From Bacteroidales bacterium (GTDB lineage Bacteria; Bacteroidota; Bacteroidia; Bacteroidales; UBA932): a stretch of DNA of 64,000 bases. Location of the stretch: positions 1 through 64,000 of the forward strand of contig JAFXVX010000019.1 in the NCBI GenBank assembly GCA_017534745.1, written 5' to 3'. The notes beneath the pieces are model-generated. The model saw nothing but the letters and a program-made list of their open reading frames with translations. It had not been told where the DNA came from and did not search any database. Positions 1-7,850 of the stretch are shown piece after piece (the first letter of the stretch is position 1; the number at the start of each line of letters is the position of its first letter). The translations under genes were made by a program, and so were the position numbers.

Positions 1-1
1 G

Positions 2-103
2 CTTACAGACACAACGCCTCTTGAAGACCTCTTCAACAAATCTAACCTCAATATTGACAAAGAACTTGACGGGTTCTATGAACCCACGTTGTTTGATTTT
101 TAA
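2..103 (+). CDS. C-terminal tail of a probable insertion-sequence transposase (partial)
   Basis: An open frame enters from the left edge and ends at TAA 101-103, giving 33 residues ending in EPTLFDF. The phrase TDTTPLEDLF and the LFDF end resemble the C-termini I remember for Bacteroidales IS4-type transposases, but with only 33 residues this is recognition by feel, not proof. The frame runs into the 3' end of the convergent lipoprotein gene and the two stop codons overlap by 4 nt. A small inverted repeat (GTCCAC/GTGGAC, 115-134) follows and may belong to the end of the element. It could instead be the tail of an unrelated gene. Confidence 0.5.
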   Translation, partial: LTDTTPLEDLFNKSNLNIDKELDGFYEPTLFDF

Positions 104-1572
104 CTTTTAACTACGTCCACAACTTTTAGTGGACAGCAATGAGACATGTCAATCTCTGCGGATGACTCACGGGTGATTTTCTTGTAGAGGGCCACGTTCT
201 GGGCGGAAGAGCTCCTTGCCGTGTTGAAATACGAGTTATCGAACTTTATATAGTACCTGCGTATTCCGGAGGAAAAATAAAGAGAAGCTGAACCGTTTGA
301 GATTGAAATTGTCCATGACATGGATGAGGTGGACATTTGGAGACGGTTGGATGTGGTGCTATAGAGGTATTTGCTTGAGCCGTCCCAAAGCTGGTAGGTG
401 GATCCGCTTTTGCTCTTGATCTGTAACTTTTGCACAGAGGATGAGGCGGGAAGGCGGATGTAGCCGTCGCTTCCGAGCGTGAAGCCGGTGGTGGCGTCTT
501 TCGTTACGCTGGAAAGGCCGCTGGTGGATGATGTGCCAGTCATTGCGTATGTCGGGGACGTGGAGTTGACTATGATTATTTCATCTCCTGCGGCAAGGTC
601 GTTAGCAGAAGTGACCAGTTGGTACACTGTTTCACTTTCGGAAATCGTCACTACGGCATCCTCTTCTTCGGCAGAGCTCATATTCAGGGAGAACTGGTAG
701 ATATTGCCCGATGCGAAATTCGCAGTGTTTTTAAGCGTGATGGTCCTGACCAGGGCTTTCCCGTTGGAAAGGATGGCTGAAATTTTCAGCTTTTTGTTTG
801 CCATGCTGCCAACCGGAGCGCAGGCGAACCAGATGGGCTCCTCTCCTGCAACATTGACAGAGCTGACATCGAGGATAATGGAGGAAGATGTCTCCTTCTC
901 GGAAATACTCCCGTCCTGGAAGCTGTAATACCAGGATCCGGCCAGCGGCTGGTCTTCACTGATAATCTGCACAGAGTTGACAGTGACACCGCTTGCTAGC
1001 GGCAGGTTCTTGAGTGTCAGGCGTCCGTAGGCGGTAATGTGGGTGAAACCGACATCCACATTCTCGGGAATGGAGGAGTGGCTGGCAGATTTGGCGACTA
1101 TTATTTGTGAAGCCTCGTCCGGCGACGCGGAGGACGGCGCCTGGGCCCCGGGGATCGTCACCGACACCGATTCGCGCTCGGAACTGGGCCACAGGAAGGC
1201 TTCTGAAGGAGAGACTATATAAAATACGTAGGGAGCCTGGGTATCGATGCTGGTAAACGAGGCATCAAAGGACGCCTGTTTGCCGGCCTCGTCGTTGCGA
1301 TTGACACCGGCGACGACCCCGCTCTCGAAGTTGAGGGAGATCATCACCTGGCTGTCGTTGCCGGACCAGCGGGTGGGGTAATAGGTGCGCCCGTCACCGT
1401 CAGTCTCGGCGTCGCCGAATACGGTCCTGGTCTCTGCCTGCCTTGCAGTGAAATGAACATTGATTTCCTTCTGCGCCGGAGCGAATTCCGGAGCTTCCGT
1501 CTCCTTCTGCGCACAGGAGGCAAGGCACAGGGCGGCTGTCAGAAGGACTGCGATTTTCTTTTTGTTAGTCAT
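100..1572 (-). CDS. fimbrillin-like surface lipoprotein with C-terminal LYKK-type module
   Basis: This 490-residue protein begins with a lipoprotein signal (MTNKKK, hydrophobic core, LASC lipobox), so it should be anchored in the outer membrane or exported to the surface. I chose the ATG at 1572; longer in-frame starts run into the short peptide gene just upstream. Residues about 25-300 follow the fimbrillin-like (Mfa/FimA-related) pattern: 'TRTVFGD', a 'WSGNDSQVMIS' stretch, then beta-rich sequence. Residues about 312-470 form a separate Ser/Thr-rich module ending in VALYKK, also seen in the giant lipoprotein at 55442-59059. The last 20 or so residues (including MSHCC and VVDVV) look unlike the rest and lie next to the probable transposase end, so an insertion may have replaced the native C-terminus. 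Adhesive or matrix roles are plausible but not shown. Confidence 0.8.
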   Translation of the reverse strand: MTNKKKIAVLLTAALCLASCAQKETEAPEFAPAQKEINVHFTARQAETRTVFGDAETDGDGRTYYPTRWSGNDSQVMISLNFESGVVAGVNRNDEAGKQASFDASFTSIDTQAPYVFYIVSPSEAFLWPSSERESVSVTIPGAQAPSSASPDEASQIIVAKSASHSSIPENVDVGFTHITAYGRLTLKNLPLASGVTVNSVQIISEDQPLAGSWYYSFQDGSISEKETSSSIILDVSSVNVAGEEPIWFACAPVGSMANKKLKISAILSNGKALVRTITLKNTANFASGNIYQFSLNMSSAEEEDAVVTISESETVYQLVTSANDLAAGDEIIIVNSTSPTYAMTGTSSTSGLSSVTKDATTGFTLGSDGYIRLPASSSVQKLQIKSKSGSTYQLWDGSSKYLYSTTSNRLQMSTSSMSWTISISNGSASLYFSSGIRRYYIKFDNSYFNTARSSSAQNVALYKKITRESSAEIDMSHCCPLKVVDVVKS

Positions 1573-1582
1573 CTCTGCTGGT

Positions 1583-1699
1583 TTAATAGTCATCATCCCC
1601 GTCCACAATACCGGGTGTTATCTGGTCCGAATCCAGGAAATTCTCCTCTGCATAAATATAGAGGAGCTCCAGGTCCGGGGCAATATACAGACGTCTCAT
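1583..1699 (-). CDS. short acidic-tailed peptide (38 aa) preceding a fimbrillin-like lipoprotein
   Basis: ATG at 1697-1699 opens a 38-codon frame ending at TAA 1583-1585, 10 nt before the ATG of the lipoprotein gene. The peptide starts MRRLYIAPDLEL, contains ENFLDSDQITPG and ends GDDDY. It lacks a signal peptide and membrane segment. Two other peptides in this window (7558-7686 and 55274-55426) share the layout: a basic start, Tyr-x-x-Pro near residue 8, and an acidic GDDD/GDED end. Each sits 10-16 nt before a fimbrillin-like lipoprotein gene. The repeated layout and a good promoter just upstream argue that it is a real gene. Its function is unknown: leader peptide, precursor peptide or partner protein are all open. 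Confidence 0.7.
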   Translation of the reverse strand: MRRLYIAPDLELLYIYAEENFLDSDQITPGIVDGDDDY

Positions 1700-1723
1700 T
1701 GGGTGATAATGTTAAAATTTTTA

Positions 1724-1756
1724 CAAATCTAAAATAAAATTTTTTATTAACCCAAA
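1724..1756 (-). promoter_or_regulatory. Bacteroidota-type promoter for short peptide and lipoprotein
   Basis: On the minus strand TAGATTTG (1724-1731) matches the -7 consensus TAnnTTTG, and TTTG (1753-1756) lies 21 nt upstream as a -33 element. This would start transcription about 20 nt before the short peptide gene. The surrounding DNA is very AT-rich, unlike the coding regions. Confidence 0.6.
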
Positions 1757-1836
1757 AAAAATTTAAAAAACTGCATTTAATTATCTGATTATCAGTGTTG
1801 ACGACTAAGTGTCACTTGTGAAGAAATTATACAGAT

Positions 1837-1877
1837 AATAAAAAAATCAGGTGCTAATTAAAAATTTAACACCTGAT
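1837..1877 (-). terminator. intrinsic terminator of the phosphoesterase lipoprotein operon
   Basis: ATCAGGTG (1846-1853) pairs with CACCTGAT (1870-1877). On the minus strand the hairpin is followed by a run of T (A-run 1840-1846 on the plus strand). It lies about 45 nt after the stop of the leftward phosphoesterase gene. The rest of the gap 1700-1922 is AT-rich and otherwise holds only the promoter described separately. Confidence 0.75.
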
Positions 1878-1922
1878 AAATTGATATTTGTGACAGAATG
1901 CCCTGATTTGCCTTACAGATTG

Positions 1923-4900
1923 TTAATCCCAGTTGACGTCGAAAGTCTTTGGTCTCGTCATCGTTTCGGTGTAGGTGTTGCCGAAGCGGTCTGTGACCGT
2001 TATGGTAAGGGTCGAGCTGGCGGAAGAGGCCGTGACGCGGAAGATGTGCTGGGTCGGACAGGTCACGAAGGTTGATGTCGTGCCGTTTCCGCTGTTGTAC
2101 CGCGTTGCCGGATAGGCTACCATATGCATAGGATCGTAGGCGCCGGTAACAGGCGTGACTGTAAGGTTCGTGCTTCCTTCCCTTACCGAAATACTCCAGT
2201 CGGGATCCCAGTTCCACACATTGATATAGACCATGTTCTCGGGGACTTTCGCTGAGAATAATCCGTCGACGCGCTCTCCGGGGGCCTTGGCGTAAGAGTA
2301 GTCAGGCTGCTTTGCTGCAAGTGTTTCAAAGGCGGTCTTGTGGCTGGATGAAGCATTCGGGCACCAGTTGGCCGCCGTCAGCGTAAACTGATTGCGGTCG
2401 TAGGTCTTGAACTGCCTTGTCTCGGGGAGTCCGAACGCCTTGTATTTCCAAGTCATGGAGCCGTTTGAAAGCGAATATATCGTGTATCCGCCGGGAGCTC
2501 CGTCGCGGCCGATGTGGTAGGTGTCGGAAAGTGAGGTCCCGCCGCCCCAGCTTGCTTCGCTTGTAATGGAATAGCGTCCCGTCCACCACCAGGAGGCGCA
2601 AAGCGCTCCGGCATTGTGCTCGTACACCGAGCCGGAGACGGAAACGTTGTTGATGTTATGGGTGTGGCCGGTCACAATATGGATATTGCGGCTTCCGAGC
2701 ACCGAGGTCAGCACTGAGGCTGATGACCCCATGGAATAGCTGCCCGTCGGATTTGTAGGTTTGTATGCCTGTTCGTGCATGGACACTATCACCGGCATCG
2801 ATGACGGCACTTTGGCGATATCCTTTTGCAGCCAGGATTGTATGTCGGAGGTAATGCCGTCGGTGCTGGCGCGGCCACCGGAGGTGCCGTCGTTGCTGCA
2901 GATAACGTTGTCAAGCGAGATAATGTGGTAGCCGGCGACGTTGAAGGAATAATATGTCGGGCCGAGAATCTGCTTGTACGGGATTACGGTGTCCCAGTCG
3001 CCGGTCTCCCTGTAGTCGTGGTCGTGGTTGCCGATGGTCTGCCAGATAGGGAAGTCGATACCGGTAAAGTCGTTGTTGATCTCGCTGCGGTAGGCGGCAA
3101 GGTCGAAGTTGCAGTAGTTGAGGCCGGAGGAATTGTCCCAGTAGATGTCCCAGGTCATGTCGCCGAGAGTGAGGCCATAGACCTTCTTTCCCTGGGCCTG
3201 CAGCGACTGTACGGTAGCATAGAGCTCTTCGGTCTCTTTCCTGAACTGTCGCAGGTCGTAGAGCGCGTTGCGGTTGCAAAGGTGCATGTCGCCGAGGGCG
3301 AGGATTACGCAGTCGCTGTTATTCACTGGCGTGAGTTTGAAGTCGTGGCGCTCCTCCTCGGAAGTGTTGGACGAAAGGGCCTGCCAGAACTGCGGGAACA
3401 CGCCGTCGAGGGCCACTTCGTAGCCCTGCGGCTGGCTGATGAAGACATAGCCGTTGGCTTTGGCCGAGTTGAACTGGTACACGCCGTTCGAGCCGGTCTG
3501 GGTCACGACATATCCGTCCGAAACTACGACGCCGGAAATCGGATTGCCGGAAGTGTCGGAGACAAGGCCATAGACGTTGTTGCCGGCATCGTGGGGAATA
3601 GGCGGCAGCGCATCGTCTGAGCTTATATGGATTTCATCAATGCAGAAATCATTGGAAGTGCCTCCGTTGGAGAACTGGACCTTGCTGCCGGGCGTTACGC
3701 TGCTGAAGGACACTTCGCACTCGGTCCAGACCGGCAGTTCGGACGGGATAGTCGCAGTTGCCGGAAGGTTGACCGTCTGGGTGCCGATGACAGTGCCTCC
3801 TGAGGAGGTGCAGGTCACGGTGACAGAGCCGCTCTTGCTGCCGGAGGCGGTGAACGGTACGGCCTTGAAAGCGACGTCGATTGTGTGGGAGCCGCTGGAG
3901 AGGCCGCCTATCGCCGGAGTGGTGAGCGAAGCTGAACTTGAACTTCCGACCTGGACATAACCGGGTCGCATATATACGTTGCTGAATGTCCAGCCGTCAA
4001 GGCCGATCTCGGAGAGCATCGAGGCATAGGTCGAACCAAGTGTCCCCGCCAGAGCAGAGAAAGCGGTCCCGCTTGACTGCCCGAGAGTCGTGTAGCCTTC
4101 GTCAGTGTCCGGGCATCTGCCCCATCCCGCGCTCAGGGAAGCTACTGCGGAGGTCCCTGAAGGCTTCACGGCGGCTGCAACGTGCAGGTAATCACCGCCC
4201 CAGGGGCAGAGGTCAAAGTCCGTCAGAAGAAGAGTCTGCTCTGTCGCTGACAGTGCGTCTGCCGTCCTGATGGTCTTGTAATCCGAGTATTCAGTCTCTG
4301 CGCCGTTCTTGTAGCCTTTGACGCGTACATTATAATTGGTGGCGGGGGAGAGTCCGGCAAATGTAAATGCAGGGCGGTGTCCGGAGGTGCCTATGGTGAA
4401 GACGTAGCTTCGGAGAACCTGCCTCGAAGCGTCACTGAGTTCGATGAGATAGCGGTGGTTGGTCTGGCTCGCCGGTTCGCTCCAGTAGAATGATACGGTC
4501 GAGGGCGTCGAATCGGTCGAAAGGATGACCGGATCGGGGGATATGATATCGACGGTGTAGTCCCTGTCGCCGTCGAGCGAGGCGTCGGAAGTCCACGCGC
4601 TGCCGGCCAGATTGAAGCCGGCTTTGTAGAATGTGCCTTTTTCAAGGGACATCCCCGGGGAAAGACGGAGGCGTATGCGGTAACGGTCCGTCTCCACGGC
4701 CCAGACAACGTTTTCGCCCTGGGTGAATTCCACCGGGCAGAGGAAAAGAAGGAATGTACTCTTACCGACCGCCGACGTATTTTCGGGGAAGGTGTAGGTG
4801 ATTGTGCTTGCGCCGGGGGAGGAGAGGGATGGATCCGTCCCGTCCCATGAGATGGCGCAGCTGCCTGAAATGCCCTTCTGGGCAGTCAGGGAGAAGGATT

Positions 4901-5453
4901 TCAGCGTCTCTCCGGTGAGGCTGAGTCCGTCGATTGTGTCGGGGAGAGTCAGCGATACCCTGAAGATGGCGGTGAGGTTCTTCATTGACAATGCCGGAGA
5001 GCCGGAGAGGATGACAGAACTTGGGACCGAGACAGCCTTCAGGTCGCAAAGTGCAGTGTTTGAGGCGTTTTGCTCTGACGGCAGGCTCACACGGAGAGAC
5101 GATCCGGAAAGGGATGCGTTCCCGTAAGGGTACACGCCATAGACTGTCGGCTGGCCTTCGGCAACGCCAAGCGAGCCGTTGAAAACGGCCCTCGTTTTGC
5201 CCGCTTCCCCGTCTGCCAGTGTGAAGGCTGCCGTAGAGACAAGGTCGCTCATCATGACGGCGTCGCCTTCCGCCCACGAGGAGTGGATCACATTCTCAGA
5301 AGCGTCATACTCCACGTCGGTCTTGGTGGGCTGTTCCAGCTCAATCCGAACCCCCTCTACAGTGCCCGCCAAAACCAAGTCAAGGTGTACGGATTCAACC
5401 GTACACCCCGACAGGATTATAAGCATCGACAAGAATGTGAGCCTTGCCTTCAT
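1923..5453 (-). CDS. multidomain lipoprotein: fimbrillin-like plus calcineurin-type metallophosphoesterase
   Basis: This 1176-residue protein has a lipobox (LILSGC) and several modules. An N-terminal fimbrillin-like part (about 25-290) carries 'DVEYDASENVIHSSWAEGDAV'-type sequence. A fibronectin III-like part (about 310-400) and a jelly-roll-like part (about 410-620, with RPGYVQVG near 495) follow. Next comes a carboxypeptidase-regulatory-like beta domain ('GLVSDTSGNPISGVVV'). Finally there is a calcineurin-type phosphoesterase with GDMH (D722), GDMTWD, GNHDHD (N809, H810), MHE and GHTHN (H930, H932), the full set of metal and catalytic residues. A C-terminal beta domain with 'YINVWNWDPDW' ends it. 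Known relatives are surface phosphoesterases of unproven substrate, so a phosphate-scavenging or teichoate/glycan-phosphate role is only a guess. It is the second lipoprotein of a leftward operon, 36 nt after the gene at 5490-7541. Confidence 0.85.
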   Translation of the reverse strand: MKARLTFLSMLIILSGCTVESVHLDLVLAGTVEGVRIELEQPTKTDVEYDASENVIHSSWAEGDAVMMSDLVSTAAFTLADGEAGKTRAVFNGSLGVAEGQPTVYGVYPYGNASLSGSSLRVSLPSEQNASNTALCDLKAVSVPSSVILSGSPALSMKNLTAIFRVSLTLPDTIDGLSLTGETLKSFSLTAQKGISGSCAISWDGTDPSLSSPGASTITYTFPENTSAVGKSTFLLFLCPVEFTQGENVVWAVETDRYRIRLRLSPGMSLEKGTFYKAGFNLAGSAWTSDASLDGDRDYTVDIISPDPVILSTDSTPSTVSFYWSEPASQTNHRYLIELSDASRQVLRSYVFTIGTSGHRPAFTFAGLSPATNYNVRVKGYKNGAETEYSDYKTIRTADALSATEQTLLLTDFDLCPWGGDYLHVAAAVKPSGTSAVASLSAGWGRCPDTDEGYTTLGQSSGTAFSALAGTLGSTYASMLSEIGLDGWTFSNVYMRPGYVQVGSSSSASLTTPAIGGLSSGSHTIDVAFKAVPFTASGSKSGSVTVTCTSSGGTVIGTQTVNLPATATIPSELPVWTECEVSFSSVTPGSKVQFSNGGTSNDFCIDEIHISSDDALPPIPHDAGNNVYGLVSDTSGNPISGVVVSDGYVVTQTGSNGVYQFNSAKANGYVFISQPQGYEVALDGVFPQFWQALSSNTSEEERHDFKLTPVNNSDCVILALGDMHLCNRNALYDLRQFRKETEELYATVQSLQAQGKKVYGLTLGDMTWDIYWDNSSGLNYCNFDLAAYRSEINNDFTGIDFPIWQTIGNHDHDYRETGDWDTVIPYKQILGPTYYSFNVAGYHIISLDNVICSNDGTSGGRASTDGITSDIQSWLQKDIAKVPSSMPVIVSMHEQAYKPTNPTGSYSMGSSASVLTSVLGSRNIHIVTGHTHNINNVSVSGSVYEHNAGALCASWWWTGRYSITSEASWGGGTSLSDTYHIGRDGAPGGYTIYSLSNGSMTWKYKAFGLPETRQFKTYDRNQFTLTAANWCPNASSSHKTAFETLAAKQPDYSYAKAPGERVDGLFSAKVPENMVYINVWNWDPDWSISVREGSTNLTVTPVTGAYDPMHMVAYPATRYNSGNGTTSTFVTCPTQHIFRVTASSASSTLTITVTDRFGNTYTETMTRPKTFDVNWD

Positions 5454-5489
5454 ATACAGTCAGTAATTGATTCCCCGTAAAGTTAGCAA

Positions 5490-7541
5490 TTAATTTTCTG
5501 TAATCTGAATTTCGTCAAGGAAAACTCGGACGTATTTGTCATTACCATTTTTATCAGTGGAGATTGTGATAGTTTTTGTATATGTATCATTAATAATGTT
5601 GGTAAGCCCACTGGTCGTAATGGTGGTTGTAAATTCCCTCCATGTGTAAGAGGAATCGTAAGGAATCGTGATTGAGGCCGACCCTGTACAGTCGTCAGTT
5701 GTAGCCAGGCTGGCATCTGCCAGGACGTCGATCTTAATCTTTGCATCATATGAGTTCCCAGAGGAATTGAAAGCGCAGGCTTTAAACTTCACGGTAAACT
5801 TGAAATTGGCTTTATTCCTTTTCCGCGTCCTTTCACTGCCGACCCCTATCTTGAAGCTGCCGGCGGCACTTGTTGTTCCAAGTTGTATGTAGCCCGGACG
5901 GTTATAAACCTTAGCAAGGTTAGTCAGGCTTCCAGCGTTCATTTCACTGCCGTTGGAGAAAATAATACTGGAGTTGGGGTTATTACTGCCGCCGATAAGC
6001 ATTTCGCCATATGAACTGCCCACTTTGTATGAGGCGGCTGGGTTGACTTGGCCGCTCCAGTAGGCATAATTCTCGGAGGTGGATACAAATCCCAGACGGT
6101 CGTTCCACTCTGCTTCATCATTAATTGCAAGCGGTGTGGCCCCGGGATATGTGCCGACGGCCCGTCCCATAAAATCACCGGTGCCGTAGCACTTAATGTC
6201 ATCGAAATCGATATAGAAACCGCACCCCATACCGGTTGCACTCATCCTTCGGGTAGTGATGAAGGTATTGGGCTCACTGTAGTATTCGTCACCTACCCCC
6301 ATGACTTTAACCCTGTAGTAGTAGCGGTTGTAAGGGGCGAGACCGCAGAAAGTAATCTTCCCATCGTCAAGATAAGTCTCATCGGTATAGAGGCCGGAAT
6401 ACGTTATCTGGATGTTGGTCGTTTCGAGGATATTGGTGAAAGCGGAGTTGCTGGCAAGCTGGACGGTGTAGTAGCGGCCGATATGGGTGTCGTCGTAAAC
6501 GCCGTCCCAGAGAGCGACGACTGCGCCAGCCGACTTGCTGGCAGTTGACCTGTCGTCTCCCCATCCGCCTTCCGGTATAGGAATGTTATCGATCACGGTG
6601 TAGGGAGAGGCATTCTTGATTTTGGTGAGTTTGATGTCGTAGAAGTTGTTGCGCTCCAGGTTCTGGTTGATGGCGACGGTGCGCTGTATGGTGCGGACCG
6701 AAGTGTTGATCGTCACCAGGATGGAAGTGTAAGCGCCGGGAGCCACCTGGAAGAACAGGCTTGTCACATAGTCGGTGGAGAGCTCCACATCCTCAATCAT
6801 CGAGCAGACAATCTCGCTCTTCGGGGTGACAGGAGTGAGTTCGTCGGCGTCGGCGACCAGCGGGAGGGAGAAGTCTCCGGCCATAGCCTCATTGCCGACA
6901 GCTGTCAAGGTGACGGACTTGACGGTCTCATTTTCGCCGAAGTCGATGCCATGGTTGGATGCGAGTTTCATGTTGACCCTGAGCGTTGCAAGCAGGTTCT
7001 TGAAATGGATGGAAGGGACGTCGTCGTTCGTCCTGCCGTATCCAACTTTGAGGTCGTTGATGGCCCACTGCGTGAACTTGCCTTCCTCATCCTGCGAGAT
7101 GGCGTCGTGGACATTGACGGTGAGCCTGTCGGCCGCGCGCCCGACCATGCTGGTTGCGGGATAAACGGCCCAGAGGCCGTTCTCCAGCTCGAAGGCGCCG
7201 TCGCCGGTAAAGTCGGCTGCGGTGGTCGCGTCGGCGGTGTTCTTGGACGCGGTATAAACGGCCTGGCTGTCTCCGTCGGTCACGACAATCTGGTCATTCT
7301 TGCGCCAGAATGTGCGGAGGAGGGGGTTGCCCTGGTCGTCGATGTCTTCTTCCCATCCGCTCCTGGTCGCTTCGGCGCCTTCAAGGCAGCCGGAGATGAC
7401 AGGAACTTTGACGGCATTGGGGTTGACCACTGTGCCGGGGATAGCCTCAGGGGCGCTTTCCGGGGATTTGCTTCCGATTTCTTTGCCGCAGGCCGCGAGG
7501 ATGGTGGCGGCGATTGCGAGGAGTATATAGGTCTTTTTCAT
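5490..7541 (-). CDS. fimbrillin-like lipoprotein with fibronectin III and jelly-roll tail
   Basis: The 683-residue product starts MKKTYILLAIAATILAAC, a clear lipoprotein signal, and this ATG is chosen over an upstream in-frame start that overlaps the short peptide gene. Residues about 30-330 look fimbrillin-like ('ATRSGWEEDIDDQGNPLLRTFWRKNDQIVV'-type opening). About 340-460 resembles a fibronectin III domain ('YYYRVKVMGVGDEYYSEP'). The C-terminal half holds a jelly-roll-like domain with RPGYIQLG near residue 547, ending 'FLDEIQIT'. The same RPGY[IV]Q[LV]G module occurs in the next gene, so the two tails are probably related by duplication. The 3' part is richer in A+T than the 5' part, as if the tail module had a different origin. 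It follows a short peptide gene by 16 nt. Confidence 0.8.
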   Translation of the reverse strand: MKKTYILLAIAATILAACGKEIGSKSPESAPEAIPGTVVNPNAVKVPVISGCLEGAEATRSGWEEDIDDQGNPLLRTFWRKNDQIVVTDGDSQAVYTASKNTADATTAADFTGDGAFELENGLWAVYPATSMVGRAADRLTVNVHDAISQDEEGKFTQWAINDLKVGYGRTNDDVPSIHFKNLLATLRVNMKLASNHGIDFGENETVKSVTLTAVGNEAMAGDFSLPLVADADELTPVTPKSEIVCSMIEDVELSTDYVTSLFFQVAPGAYTSILVTINTSVRTIQRTVAINQNLERNNFYDIKLTKIKNASPYTVIDNIPIPEGGWGDDRSTASKSAGAVVALWDGVYDDTHIGRYYTVQLASNSAFTNILETTNIQITYSGLYTDETYLDDGKITFCGLAPYNRYYYRVKVMGVGDEYYSEPNTFITTRRMSATGMGCGFYIDFDDIKCYGTGDFMGRAVGTYPGATPLAINDEAEWNDRLGFVSTSENYAYWSGQVNPAASYKVGSSYGEMLIGGSNNPNSSIIFSNGSEMNAGSLTNLAKVYNRPGYIQLGTTSAAGSFKIGVGSERTRKRNKANFKFTVKFKACAFNSSGNSYDAKIKIDVLADASLATTDDCTGSASITIPYDSSYTWREFTTTITTSGLTNIINDTYTKTITISTDKNGNDKYVRVFLDEIQITEN

Positions 7542-7557
7542 AATCGATTCCTTAAAA

Positions 7558-7686
7558 TTAATCATCACCGTCGTCATCACCGAAACCACCACCGTAGTGG
7601 TAGTCCGTGGAATCATTCATCACCGGGCAGTCGTATTCGACGTACATAACTTCCGACTCCGGCGCAAGGTACACGTTTCTTTTCAT
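7558..7686 (-). CDS. short acidic-tailed peptide (42 aa) preceding a fimbrillin-like lipoprotein
   Basis: ATG at 7684-7686 opens a 42-codon frame that stops at 7558, 16 nt before the lipoprotein ATG. The product begins MKRNVYLAPESEV, has one Cys (DCPV), and ends in a Gly/Asp tail (GGGFGDDDGDD). It has no signal peptide. It matches the 38-residue peptide at 1583-1699 and the 50-residue peptide at 55274-55426 in layout: basic start, Tyr-x-x-Pro, acidic end. The leader upstream (7687-7760) can form a hairpin (AGGCC/GGCCT, about 7714-7746). The role is unknown. Confidence 0.72.
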   Translation of the reverse strand: MKRNVYLAPESEVMYVEYDCPVMNDSTDYHYGGGFGDDDGDD

Positions 7687-7764
7687 ATTTACTACTAACA
7701 TTTTAGCACTTTTGGGGAAGGCCTCCAACCATCAAAAACGGCCTCCCGCGCTCGTAATTGGCCG

Positions 7765-7772
7765 CAAAGATA
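7765..7772 (-). promoter_or_regulatory. -7 promoter element upstream of short peptide operon
   Basis: TATCTTTG on the minus strand fits TAnnTTTG exactly. It would give a leader of about 75 nt before the peptide gene. No well-spaced TTTG was found for the -33 position (the nearest is only 14 nt away). Confidence 0.5.
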
Positions 7773-7850
7773 CGAATTATACCCTACAAATCCAACCGAA
7801 TTTGTAAAATATTTTAAAATGTATTTATAATCAGGTGGTTACCCTGGCCG

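Noticed and set aside
2826..3620. A 264-codon plus-strand frame inside the phosphoesterase gene
   Set aside because: Val/Ala/Gly-rich shadow; the minus strand carries all phosphoesterase motifs.
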